Part shown: piece by piece, positions 51,421-62,158 of the stretch
How the letters are laid out: the number at the start of each line of letters is the position of its first letter
How positions within the stretch are numbered: the first letter of the stretch is position 1
DNA from: Mycolicibacterium baixiangningiae
GTDB lineage: Bacteria; Actinomycetota; Actinomycetes; Mycobacteriales; Mycobacteriaceae
Direction of reading: 5' to 3'
Length of the DNA: 64,000 bases
Assembly: GCF_016313185.1 (NCBI RefSeq)
Contig: NZ_CP066218.1
Coordinates: forward strand, 5,580,001-5,644,000
Made by a program: the position numbers and the translations under genes
The notes under the pieces: model-generated
Seen by the model: the letters and a program-made list of their open reading frames with translations, nothing else
The model's database searches: none
Told to the model about the DNA's origin: nothing

Positions 51421-51789
51421 TCATTCAACGATCGTGAAGAACGAGTCACCGTCCTCGGGTGTTCCGCTGACCTGACCGGCATCGGTGCCGTGGTGGGTGG
51501 GGTCGAGGTTGTCGATCTCCTCCTCGGGCAGCGGTTCGACATCACCGACCGGTGCGTCGTCGGCGACGGGGTCGGGCACCGCGCCGGCGGCCGGGTCGGG
51601 AACCTCGGCGGCGAGCTTCTCGTCGAGCGAGTCACTGCGGTCCACCTCGATCCAGTGATCGGGCGGGTCGACGACGTTGTCGCCGTCGTCGTTGCGCACC
51701 TCGTCGGCGTCCAGCGACTCCATGGGTGAGAGGGTGTCGCCGGGGCCGCCGACGTCGTTGGCGGAATCGAAGTCCGTGTTGTCGCTCAT
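51421..51789 (-). CDS. DUF5709-like acidic protein
   Basis: A 122-residue, strongly acidic, low-complexity protein starting MSDNTDFDSANDVGGPGDTL and carrying SLDEKLAAEVPD and EEIDNLDPTHHG, which I recall as DUF5709, a small actinobacterial family of unknown function. It has no signal peptide. It converges on glgX with a 26-nt gap and is divergent from the acyl-CoA dehydrogenase pair. Confidence 0.7.
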   Translation of the reverse strand: MSDNTDFDSANDVGGPGDTLSPMESLDADEVRNDDGDNVVDPPDHWIEVDRSDSLDEKLAAEVPDPAAGAVPDPVADDAPVGDVEPLPEEEIDNLDPTHHGTDAGQVSGTPEDGDSFFTIVE

Positions 51790-51983
51790 GTCGGCCGGTT
51801 GCCCCGCGGCGGTGGGCACTAAACCTGCTGGGATGTCCGCTACACCTGGCCGCAGCGGCCGTACCTGCGGATACGGCACGTCCCGCAAACCGGGGGCACG
51901 ATTACTACTGACCGGTAGCCGACCCGACCAACCGGTGAGTTAGTGTGCAGGAAGACCCTCAGTCACCGATCAGGGAGTCACCC

Positions 51984-53141
51984 ATGCAGCTGGCGCTGAC
52001 CGACGAGGAAGCCGCCTTCCGCGACGAGCTTCGAACCTTCTACCGCACCGAGATCCCCGCCGATATCCGCGAGCGGTCCCGGCAGGGCGGCGAGGTCTCC
52101 AAAGAAGACATCGTCACCACGCACAAGATCCTCCACAGCCACGGGCTGGCCGTTCCGAGCTGGCCCGTCGAGTGGGGCGGTAAGGACTGGACGCCCACCC
52201 AGATGCAGATCTGGCTCGACGAGATGCAGCTGGCCTGTGTGCCGGAACCGCTGACGTTCAACGCCAAGATGGTCGGCCCGGTGATCGCGGAGTTCGGCTC
52301 CCAGGAGATCAAGCAGCGGTTCCTGCCGCCGACGGCCGCCCTCGACATCTGGTGGTGCCAGGGGTTCTCCGAGCCGGAGGCCGGTTCGGACCTGGCGTCA
52401 CTGCGCACCACCGCGATCCGCGACGGTGACACCTACGTGGTCAACGGCCAGAAGACCTGGACGACGCTGGGGCAGTACGCCGACTGGATCTTCTGCCTCG
52501 TGCGGACCGATCCGCAGGCGCCCAAACGCCAGGCCGGTATCTCGTTCCTTCTCATCGACATGAACACCCCCGGCATCACGCTGCGCCCCATCAAGTTGGT
52601 CGACGGCAGCTTCGAGGTCAACGAGGTCTTCTTCGAAGACGTCCGGGTGCCGGCCGACCAGCTCGTCGGCGAGGAGAACCAGGGCTGGACCTACGCGAAG
52701 TTCCTGCTCGGCAACGAGCGCACCGGCATCGCGCAGGTGGGCCGCACCAAGGTCAAACTGGCCGACGTCAAGGCCCGCGCCAAGGAGTCGGGCCTGCTGG
52801 ACGATCCGCTGTTCGCCGCCCGGCTCGCCGAGGCGGAGAACGACGTGCTGGCCCTCGAGCTGACCCAGATGCGGGTGACGTCCGGATCCGTCGGCGGTAA
52901 GCCCAATCCCGCGTCGTCGGTGCTCAAGCTGCGCGGCAGCCAGCTACAGCAGCTCGCCACCGAACTGGCTGTCGAGGTCGCCGGCGCCGACGCCCTGCCC
53001 TACGAGGCGGGCGAGATCGCCTCCCCCGGGTGGGCGCAGCGCAGCGCACCGACGTACCTCAACTACCGCAAGACGTCGATCTACGGCGGCAGCAACGAGG
53101 TCCAGCGCACCATCATCGCGTCGACCATTCTCGGATTGTGA
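51984..53141 (+). CDS. Acyl-CoA dehydrogenase, catalytic-type subunit
   Basis: A 385-residue acyl-CoA dehydrogenase with WWCQGFSEPEAGSDLASLRT, GQKTWTTLGQYADWIF and the C-terminal IYGGSNEVQRTIIASTILGL, where the Glu in NEVQR occupies a conserved region. FAD-binding residues look intact. GGGAG lies before the ATG at 51984. It is followed 8 nt later by a second, divergent member. Such pairs form heterotetramers in sterol-side-chain or unusual-acyl degradation in mycobacteria. The substrate here is unknown. Confidence 0.9.
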   Translation: MQLALTDEEAAFRDELRTFYRTEIPADIRERSRQGGEVSKEDIVTTHKILHSHGLAVPSWPVEWGGKDWTPTQMQIWLDEMQLACVPEPLTFNAKMVGPVIAEFGSQEIKQRFLPPTAALDIWWCQGFSEPEAGSDLASLRTTAIRDGDTYVVNGQKTWTTLGQYADWIFCLVRTDPQAPKRQAGISFLLIDMNTPGITLRPIKLVDGSFEVNEVFFEDVRVPADQLVGEENQGWTYAKFLLGNERTGIAQVGRTKVKLADVKARAKESGLLDDPLFAARLAEAENDVLALELTQMRVTSGSVGGKPNPASSVLKLRGSQLQQLATELAVEVAGADALPYEAGEIASPGWAQRSAPTYLNYRKTSIYGGSNEVQRTIIASTILGL

Positions 53142-53149
53142 GGTAGGAG

Positions 53150-54265
53150 ATGGATTTTCAGCTCAGCGATGAGCAGGTGCTGCTCCGTGACACCAGCCGC
53201 GAGGTGCTCACCCGCACCTACGACATCGAGACCCGTCTGAAGGTCGTGGACTCCGAGCTCGGCTGGAGCCGCGACGTGTGGAACCAGCTGGCCGAGATCG
53301 GCATCCTGGGCCTCGGGTTCGAGGAGGACGCCGGTGGTCAGCTCGAGATCATGGTGGTCGCCACCGAGATCGGTCGCCGGCTGGCGCCCGAGCCGGTGCT
53401 GTCGGCAGCCCTGGGGCCCGGTGCGCTGATCGCCGAGGCCGGTAGCGACGAGCAGAAGCAGGTGCTCGACGAAGTCGCCGCGGGTCAGCGGCTGCTCGCG
53501 TTCGCCCACACCGAACCCGGTATGCGGGGCACTGGTGCGAAGGTTTCGACAACCGCTGCGCGCCAAGGTGACTCATGGTCGTTGACCGGGCGCAAGAACC
53601 CCGTCATCGCCGGTGAATGTGCCGATCTCCTCGTGGTCAGCGCCGCGCTGCCCGACGGCGGGACAGGCCTGTTCCTCGTTGATCTGCAGGCGGGCGCCGC
53701 CGTGACACGTACGCCGTACCGCACCTTCGACGGTCACCGCGGTGCGCAGATCGACCTCGACGGGGTGGCCGCCCAGCCGCTCGGCGCCGGTGGCGACGCC
53801 TCCGACGCGATCTCGCGGACGCTGGTGCGCCTGCAGTCGGCACTGTGCGCCGAGGCGCTCGGGGCGATGGAGGAAGCGCTGCGGCTGACGACCGATTACC
53901 TCAAGAGCCGCAAGCAGTTCGGCGTCACGCTGAGCAAGTTCCAGACGTTGACCCAGCGGGCCGCGGATATGTACGTGTCGCTGGAACTGGCGCGGAGCAT
54001 GACGTACTACGCGGCGATGTCGGTGGCCGACGGCGACTTCGACCCGGCCATCGCGGCGCGGGCCAAGCTGCAGATCGGCCGCTCCGGCCGGCACATCGCG
54101 CAGGAGGCCATCCAGCTGCACGGCGGTATCGGTGTCACCGCCGAGTACCCGGTCGGCCACTACGCCGCACGCCTGACCGCGATCGAACACACGCTGGGTT
54201 CGGCGCAGGATCAGCTGCACGTGCTCATCGCTGGGCTCGGCGACTACGAGGTCGTCACCGTCTAG
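53150..54265 (+). CDS. Acyl-CoA dehydrogenase, paired (degenerate) subunit
   Basis: A 371-residue acyl-CoA dehydrogenase-like protein with FAHTEPGMRGTGAKVSTTA and AIQLHGGIGVTAEYPVGHY, the helix that contacts FAD. It lacks the C-terminal Glu motif seen in its partner, ending AIEHTLGSAQDQL. This pattern is known for the alpha2-beta2 ACADs of actinobacteria, where FAD sites are shared across the interface. TAGGAG precedes the ATG. It converges on mak. Confidence 0.9.
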   Translation: MDFQLSDEQVLLRDTSREVLTRTYDIETRLKVVDSELGWSRDVWNQLAEIGILGLGFEEDAGGQLEIMVVATEIGRRLAPEPVLSAALGPGALIAEAGSDEQKQVLDEVAAGQRLLAFAHTEPGMRGTGAKVSTTAARQGDSWSLTGRKNPVIAGECADLLVVSAALPDGGTGLFLVDLQAGAAVTRTPYRTFDGHRGAQIDLDGVAAQPLGAGGDASDAISRTLVRLQSALCAEALGAMEEALRLTTDYLKSRKQFGVTLSKFQTLTQRAADMYVSLELARSMTYYAAMSVADGDFDPAIAARAKLQIGRSGRHIAQEAIQLHGGIGVTAEYPVGHYAARLTAIEHTLGSAQDQLHVLIAGLGDYEVVTV

Positions 54266-54305
54266 TTTCTGTGCACCTTCTCTGCGGAAGAAGTGGCGGG
54301 GAAGC

Positions 54306-55636
54306 TCAGCCGACGAGCCGGGTGATCGACTTCATCGGGATCGGCAGCCAGCTCGGCCGGTGTCGCGCCTCGTACCCGACCTCGTAGACGGCCTTGTCGA
54401 GTTCGTAGGCCGCGAGCAGCTCCGCGTGGTCGCGCGGATCGGTGCCCGACGCGGCGGCGTATCCGTCGCAGAACGAGCTGACGTTGCGATCCACCCATTC
54501 GCGGGCCCGGGCGGCGAGCTGTTTGTCGTGGGCGGCGTCGCCACCCCGCTCGATCAGCCGCTGATACGCGGCGTATTCGTAGGAACGCAGCACACCCGCG
54601 ACGTCGCGCATCGGGGAATCCGGCCTGCGCCGCTCCTCGAGCGGTTGTCCCGGTTCACCTTCGAAGTCGATCAGCAGCCACCCCTCGGTGGTGCGCAGCA
54701 CCTGTCCGAGGTGCAGGTCGCCGTGCACCCGGTGCACCGTGATCTGCTGGTCGGCGAGTTTGCGGTAGCGCTCCTCGATCAACGGTGCGTGCGGCCGCAG
54801 TTCGGGCACCGCGTCGGCCACCGACCGCAACCGCTCCAGCACGGTGTCGAGCGGGAACGGTACGGCCGAGGTGCCCAGTTCGGCGGCCAGTGTCGCGTGG
54901 ACCGAGGCGACGGCCTCGCCCAGCCGGTGTGACTCCCCCGCGAAGTCGCCGCCCACCTCGTCGGCGTAGAGGTCGCCTTCGGCGAACAGGTCGCGGGTGC
55001 TGGTGAGCGCCATGTCCCAGCCCTCGGCCGAGTTGGCCGCGAACTCGGTGACCATCCCCAACGCGTAGGGCTCCCCGTCGAGGGTGGTCTCGAACGATCC
55101 GAGCAGCCGCGCCACGTGCGGGTTGCCCGCGCGGGCGAGCACCCGGTTCAACTCGATGTCGGGGTTGATTCCGGGGGTGATGCGCCGGAACACCTTGAGG
55201 ATCGCAGCCTGGTCGAAGACGACGCTGGTGTTGCTCTGTTCGGCGCTCGACACCCTCGGCGTCGCCTCGACCGGCAGCGTCGCATCCGGTTCCTTGACGA
55301 AGTGGATCTCACCGATCTGCGCCCCGGAGTCGATCAGCGTCAGCAGGAAGTGCGCGGCGGCCGGGTCGTAGAGCGCGTCGTACCCGGTGCGATCCCCGCC
55401 CGGTGCCGCGTCGCGGCCGATCTTCGCCACCGCGTTGTACTCGTCGATCGGGGCGGCGTCCCAACGGATGAGGATCTGGTAGCGCTCGGATCTGCCGTCG
55501 GCGTAGCTCACCGTCAGCAGCACCAGATCGAGATCGTCACGCAGCGGCGCCACCACATCCGGTGTGGCAGAGATCAATTCGCGGCTGCGTCCGGCGTACC
55601 ACCGCTGTTGCGGTAGCCAGTCGCCGAAGGGGAGAT

Positions 55637-55640
<4 letters not shown>
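54306..55640 (-). CDS. mak: Maltokinase
   Basis: A 444-residue maltokinase that phosphorylates maltose to maltose-1-phosphate for the GlgE alpha-glucan pathway. The N-terminus [20 protein letters not shown] is family-typical, and the kinase motifs [14 protein letters not shown] (catalytic Asp) and [12 protein letters not shown] (metal Asp) are intact. Starts at 55640, with AGGAG upstream. The extra frame to 55841 has no support. It overlaps the treS stop by 4 nt, so it is cotranscribed with treS. Confidence 0.95.
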
Positions 55641-57439
<1,799 letters not shown>

Positions 57440-57529
57440 CGGTCTCCAGTCCTACCCATCGTGGCGGTCCCTGAATCGTGGCGCAGTCCGCCGCGCCACG
57501 CGAGCGCGGCGCGGCGGTATGGTGCCGGG

Positions 57530-58330
57530 ATGGCCAACCGCGATCACGGCGACCCCGGCGACGCGCCGTCGGTCCCCCCGCCACTGCGCCCGGCCGTGGA
57601 CCCGGTGCGTCCGTCGGCCGCCGAAGAAGCCCGCACCATCGCCGCGTCCACCAACACCGCCACGCTGGCCACGTTGACCGCCGACGGCGATCCGTGGGCA
57701 TCGTTCGTCACCTACGGCCTGCTCGACGGCGCCCCGGTGCTGTGCGTGTCGAATCTCGCCGAGCACGGCCGCAATCTGGCCGGTGATCCGCGCGCGAGCA
57801 TCGCGATCGTCTCGCCGGCGTCCGAATCCGATCCGCTCGCCAGCGGCCGGGTGACGCTGGCCGGAGTCGCGGAACGACCCACCGGTGACGAGGCGGGGGC
57901 CGCGCGGGACGCGCACCTGGCCGCGGTCTCGGCGGCGAAGTACTACATCGACTACAGCGACTTCACCGTGTGGGTGCTGCGCGTGCACCGGGTGCGGTGG
58001 GTCGGCGGGTACGGGCGGATGGACTCGTGCAGCGGTGCGGACTACACCGCCGCCGAACCGGATCCGGTGGCCGCGCACGCCGCGGGGGCGATCACCCACC
58101 TCAACGCCGACCACGCCGAATCGCTGCTGGCGATGGCCCGGGTGCTCGGCGGCTACCCGGACGCCACCGCCGCGACGTGTACGGTCGCCGACCGCTACGG
58201 GCTGGATCTCCGCCTCGACACCGAGCGCGGGATCGCCTACACCCGCGTGAGCTACGCCGCGCCGATCAGCTCGCCGGAGGAACTGCGCGCTGCGGCCGTG
58301 GAGTTGACGCGGCGGGCGCGGTCGGGCTGA
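57530..58330 (+). CDS. HugZ-like flavin/heme-binding protein (PPOX fold + DUF2470)
   Basis: A 266-residue protein: an N-terminal split beta-barrel (STNTATLATLTADGDPWASF, VSNLAEHGRNLAGDPRASI) and a C-terminal DUF2470 domain with AITHLNADHAESLLAMA. Relatives (HugZ) bind and degrade heme, or bind flavin. Heme-degrading activity is plausible but not shown. The start at 57530 is the first ATG after a GC-rich gap and no strong ribosome-binding site is seen. It is divergent from treS. Confidence 0.85.
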   Translation: MANRDHGDPGDAPSVPPPLRPAVDPVRPSAAEEARTIAASTNTATLATLTADGDPWASFVTYGLLDGAPVLCVSNLAEHGRNLAGDPRASIAIVSPASESDPLASGRVTLAGVAERPTGDEAGAARDAHLAAVSAAKYYIDYSDFTVWVLRVHRVRWVGGYGRMDSCSGADYTAAEPDPVAAHAAGAITHLNADHAESLLAMARVLGGYPDATAATCTVADRYGLDLRLDTERGIAYTRVSYAAPISSPEELRAAAVELTRRARSG

Positions 58331-58355
58331 CCGGGCGTCGAATACGATCGCGGTT

Positions 58356-58934
58356 ATGTCTGCTGCGAGCGAACGACCCGAAACCTGGCAGGCGGCGTTC
58401 GAGTTGATCCGCACCCGCGGTTACGAACACCGCGAGGAGCCGTTCCGCCTCGCCAGCGGTCAGCTCAGCCACGACTACATCGACGGTAAGTACGCCATCG
58501 ACAACGGTGAGCGGCTGTCGATCGTGAGCCGCGCGGTCGCCGACCTGGCCGCCCGCACCGGTATCGAATTCGACGCCGTCGGCGGTCTGACCATGGGCGC
58601 CGACCCGTTGGCGCACGGCATCGCGATGGTCACCGGCGCGGCCTGGTTCTCGGTGCGCAAGGAGCAGAAACAACGCGGCCGCGAACAGTGGATCGAGGGC
58701 ACCCGGATCGAACCCGGGATGCGGGTGCTGTTGGTCGACGACGTGATCAGTACCGGCGGGTCGACGGCGCTGGCGTTCGACCGGGTCGTCGCGGCCGGTG
58801 CGGTGGTCACCGGAGTCATCCCGATGGTCGACCGCGGCGATGTCGCCGCAACGCTGTTCGCCGAGCGGGGCGTGCCGTTCGCCGCGCTGGTCAGCTACCG
58901 CGATCTGGGGATTGAACCGGTCAAAGCGGTGTAG
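58356..58934 (+). CDS. Orotate phosphoribosyltransferase-like enzyme
   Basis: A 192-residue type I PRTase. The PRPP-binding motif is RVLLVDDVISTGGSTALAF (about 125-143), and VGGLTMGADPLAHG is the second contact. The flexible loop reads VRKEQKQRGREQ, where classical OPRTs have RKExKxHG, so the His is an Arg. Together with its difference from the mycobacterial PyrE (Rv0382c) as I recall it, this suggests a paralogue, orotate-specific or not. It is 26 nt after the HugZ gene. Confidence 0.75.
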   Translation: MSAASERPETWQAAFELIRTRGYEHREEPFRLASGQLSHDYIDGKYAIDNGERLSIVSRAVADLAARTGIEFDAVGGLTMGADPLAHGIAMVTGAAWFSVRKEQKQRGREQWIEGTRIEPGMRVLLVDDVISTGGSTALAFDRVVAAGAVVTGVIPMVDRGDVAATLFAERGVPFAALVSYRDLGIEPVKAV

Positions 58935-59024
58935 CCGCCGCACGGCGTAGAGATTCGCCGCCGCGGCGTCAAGAGTTCGTCAAGGACACTGCCGTGGCGC
59001 CCCGGCCGGGAGCACGGTGGCAGT

Positions 59025-60407
59025 ATGACCCTGCTCGACTACGTTCCGACCCTGCAGCACGCGGCGACACCGCGCATCGACCCGGCGATCTGGCCGCGCA
59101 CCACGACCGTCGACAGACACGGCCGACTGTGCGTCGGCGGGGTGGCCCTGACCGACGTGGCAGACCAGTACGGAACCCCGGCATACGTGCTCGACGAGGC
59201 AGATTTCCGCAGCCGGTTACGGGACTACCGGGCAGCCCTGCCGGACGCCGCCCTGGTCTACGCAGGCAAGTCGCTGCTCACCACGACGGTGGCGCGGTGG
59301 GTGGCCGAGGCCGGCGCAGGCGTGAACGTCAGTAGCGCGGGTGAGCTGGCCACCGCGCTGGCCGGCGGCGTGCAGCCGGCCCGAATCATCCTGCAAGGCA
59401 ATGGCAAACCGCCCAAGGAGGTGCGCGAAGCGCTGGACGCCGGGGTGGGTCGCGTGGTCATCGACTCCCTCGTCGAGATCGCCTACCTGGCGAGCGCGGC
59501 GCCGCAGCCACAGCCGGTGCTGGTGCACCTGACCCCCGGCGTGGACGACGACCAGGCGGCGGCCGCGGCGGTGCAGCGCATCGTCGCCCAACCGCGGTTG
59601 CGACTCGTCGGGGTGCACTGCCACATCGGTTCCCAGGTCACCGATCCGGCACACTACGACGCCGCGGTGCGCCGCATGATCGCCTTCATGGCCGATGTGC
59701 GGGCCCGCCACGGCGTGCTGCTCGGGGAACTCGACCTCGGCGGCGGGCACGGTGTCGGGTATGTCAGTGGAGACCCCACGCTGGACCTCACCGAGTTCGC
59801 CGCCCGGATCGACGATGCTCTGGACGCCGCGTGCGCGGCCGAACGGTTCCCCCGGCCGCGGGTGATGGTGGAACCGGGGCGAGCGGTCAGCGCACGCGCC
59901 GGTGTCACGCTGTACCGGGTGCTCGCGGTGAAGTCCGAGCAGCATGGGCGCACCGTCGTCATCGTCGACGGCGGGATGTCCGACAACCCGCGCGTCGCGC
60001 TGTACGGTGCGAAATACAGTGTCGCGCTGGCGAACAGAAACACGCCCGGACCAACGCAGACGGTCACGGTGGCGGGCCGGCACAGCGAATCGGGTGACGA
60101 ACTCATCCGGAACGCGACGCTGCCCGCCGACATCCGCCCCGGCGACCTGCTCGCGGTCCCGGTCACCGGCGCCTACCACCACAGCATGGCGTCGGCCTAC
60201 ACCATGATCGGCCGGCCGCCGGTGATCTCCGTGTGCCTGGGCAGGGCGTCGGAACTGGTGTGCCGGGAGACGATCGACGACCTACTGGCCCGTGACCGCG
60301 GCTGGTCAGCGGGGAACGACGAGTACCGGGTCGGGTTCGACGCCGACGGTGACGGCGTCGCCCGCCGCGAACGGCGCGGCCGCCGCACTGGGCAGCTGAG
60401 CGAATAG
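59025..60407 (+). CDS. LysA-like PLP decarboxylase with altered active-site residue
   Basis: A 460-residue member of the ornithine/diaminopimelate decarboxylase fold type III. It has the PLP Lys (K82 in VYAGKSLL), VHCHIGSQV, the Gly-rich LGGGHGVGY and VEPGRAVSARAG. At the motif which in LysA is HCESGD, it reads GRHSESGD (S354), replacing the catalytic Cys, and the NYN-type segment reads SAYTMIGRPP. So a canonical DAP decarboxylase is doubtful, and it may use another amino acid or have lost decarboxylation. The C-terminus runs 102 nt into the convergent ABC ATPase gene and its last 30 residues (from ARDRG) are likely non-conserved. Confidence 0.82.
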   Translation: MTLLDYVPTLQHAATPRIDPAIWPRTTTVDRHGRLCVGGVALTDVADQYGTPAYVLDEADFRSRLRDYRAALPDAALVYAGKSLLTTTVARWVAEAGAGVNVSSAGELATALAGGVQPARIILQGNGKPPKEVREALDAGVGRVVIDSLVEIAYLASAAPQPQPVLVHLTPGVDDDQAAAAAVQRIVAQPRLRLVGVHCHIGSQVTDPAHYDAAVRRMIAFMADVRARHGVLLGELDLGGGHGVGYVSGDPTLDLTEFAARIDDALDAACAAERFPRPRVMVEPGRAVSARAGVTLYRVLAVKSEQHGRTVVIVDGGMSDNPRVALYGAKYSVALANRNTPGPTQTVTVAGRHSESGDELIRNATLPADIRPGDLLAVPVTGAYHHSMASAYTMIGRPPVISVCLGRASELVCRETIDDLLARDRGWSAGNDEYRVGFDADGDGVARRERRGRRTGQLSE

Positions 60408-61346
60408 GACGCTGCCGTCGGCCAGGGTGCAGTACACCCGGGAGATCGACCCGAGGAACGCCACCGAGCTGACCGTCGCATTCGGGGTGGCGCCCGCGGT
60501 GACGGTGACGGATTCGGGGCGCACCAGGGCGAGGCCGTCGCCCGAGGTGATCGACCCGTCCAGCGCCGCCACATCGGTGCCCAACACCTTGGCGCGGCCG
60601 CCGTCGACGGTGGCGGTCACCCTGTTGTTGAGCCCGACGAATTCGGCGACGAACGGCGTGGCCGGGTGTGCGTACAGCTCGGCGGGGGCGGCGAGTTGCT
60701 CGAGGCGGCCCTGGTTCATCACGCCGACCCGGTCGGCGACGGCCAGCGCCTCCTCCTGATCGTGGGTGACGAACAGCGTGGTGGTCCCGACCTCGAGCTG
60801 GACCCGGCGGATCTCGTCGCGCAGCTGTGCGCGGACCTTGGCGTCGAGTGCGGACAGCGGTTCGTCGAGCAGGAGCACCCGCGGCTGGATCGCCAGGGCG
60901 CGGGCCAGCGCGACCCGCTGCTGCTGCCCACCGGAGAGCTCGCTGGCGTACTTGTGTTTGTGCGCCGACAGGCCGACCAGGTCCAGCATGTCTGCGGCCC
61001 GAGAGGTGCGCTCCCCCTTGGATTTTCCGCGCATCTTGAGACCGAACGCGACGTTGTCGAGCACCGTGAGGTGCGGGAACAGGCTGTACGCCTGGAACAC
61101 CATGCCCATATCGCGTTTGTTGGCGGGCACCCGGCTGACGTCGCGGCCGTCGACCGACACCGAACCCGACGTCGCCTCGTCGAGGCCGGCGAGGATGCGC
61201 AGCGCGGTGGTCTTACCGCACCCGGACGGACCCAGCAGCGCGACCAGTTCACCCGGGCGCATGTGGAGCGTCAGCCCGTCGAGTGCGTGGACGCTGCCGT
61301 AAACGCGGGTCAGGTCGTTGAGTTCGACGGCGACTCCGGCGGTCAT
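60306..61346 (-). CDS. ABC transporter ATP-binding protein
   Basis: A 346-residue ATPase of the spermidine/iron/thiamine importer class. Walker A is LLGPSGCGKTTALR, the signature LSGGQQQRVALARAL and Walker B VLLLDEPLSALD are intact, and a C-terminal TOBE-type region (about 260-346) is present. AGGAG lies before the ATG at 61346. It overlaps the downstream permease by 4 nt and the convergent LysA-like gene by 102 nt. Confidence 0.95.
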   Translation of the reverse strand: MTAGVAVELNDLTRVYGSVHALDGLTLHMRPGELVALLGPSGCGKTTALRILAGLDEATSGSVSVDGRDVSRVPANKRDMGMVFQAYSLFPHLTVLDNVAFGLKMRGKSKGERTSRAADMLDLVGLSAHKHKYASELSGGQQQRVALARALAIQPRVLLLDEPLSALDAKVRAQLRDEIRRVQLEVGTTTLFVTHDQEEALAVADRVGVMNQGRLEQLAAPAELYAHPATPFVAEFVGLNNRVTATVDGGRAKVLGTDVAALDGSITSGDGLALVRPESVTVTAGATPNATVSSVAFLGSISRVYCTLADGSVLFAQLPSAAAAPFAAGDAVTVGVEPDPVLVVPR

Positions 61347-62158
61347 GCGGCTCCTGACGGTGCGGGGGTGGGGACCGCCGGGTCGGCGGTCGATGTGCGA
61401 CGGCGGCCGCGGGTCACGAACGAAAGCACAAGCAGCAGAGCGAATCCGAACAGCAGCACGGCCAGCGACGCGGCGACCGAAGTCGGGCCGTCGGTCTTGC
61501 CGAGCGCCACGATCTGCACCTGCAGCGTCTGGTAGCCGCTCAACGAGGCGATGGTGTACTCCCCGAGCACGACGGCGATGGAGATGAACGCCGCCGACAG
61601 GATGCCCGACCAGATGTTGGGTACCACCACCCGCAGGATCGTGGATCCCCACCCCGCGCCGAGTGAGCGGGCCGCCTCCGACAGCGTCTGCAGGTCGATG
61701 GCGGACAGCGCCGCGTCGATGGACCGGTAGGCGAACGGCAGCACCAGCACGACGTAGACGAACGTCAGCGTCAGCGCCGACTCCCCGAGGAAGTACGTCA
61801 CCCACAGGTACACGTTCTTCAATCCGACGACGATGACCAGCGCCGGGATGGTCAACGGTAGGAGACACAGGAATTCGACCGGCCGACGCGCCCACGGCGC
61901 TCGCAACCGCACCCAGATCATGGTCGGCACCAGCACGGCGAGCATCGCGACGACGGTGAGCACCGCCAGCAGCAGGGACACGATGATCGCCTGGTAGAGC
62001 GCCTCATCGGCGACCAGGTTCTCCCACGCCCGCAGCGTGCGGCCGCCCCCGATCAGGTCGCGCGTCGAGAAGTCGGCCATGGCGTAGAGCGGGAACAGGA
62101 AGAACAGCCCGAACAGTATCCAGAGGACCACTCGCACAGCTCGTTTCACTGCAGCCAC
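61343..62158 (-). CDS. ABC transporter permease (second permease of importer)
   Basis: A 271-residue inner-membrane permease with six helices and the EAA-type loop SEAARSLGAGWGSTILRVVVP (about 155-175) that docks the ATPase. It resembles PotC/CysW-type subunits. The start overlaps the end of the other permease by 13 nt, and its stop overlaps the ATPase gene start by 4 nt, so the operon order is binding protein, permease, permease, ATPase. Confidence 0.93.
   Translation of the reverse strand: MAAVKRAVRVVLWILFGLFFLFPLYAMADFSTRDLIGGGRTLRAWENLVADEALYQAIIVSLLLAVLTVVAMLAVLVPTMIWVRLRAPWARRPVEFLCLLPLTIPALVIVVGLKNVYLWVTYFLGESALTLTFVYVVLVLPFAYRSIDAALSAIDLQTLSEAARSLGAGWGSTILRVVVPNIWSGILSAAFISIAVVLGEYTIASLSGYQTLQVQIVALGKTDGPTSVAASLAVLLFGFALLLVLSFVTRGRRRTSTADPAVPTPAPSGAA

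Noticed and set aside
57452..57475. GATT-N16-GGGTAG before treS, like the dps promoter
   Set aside because: The -10 match ends only 12 nt before the treS ATG, leaving too short a leader for the GGAG ribosome-binding site, so I did not count it as a promoter.
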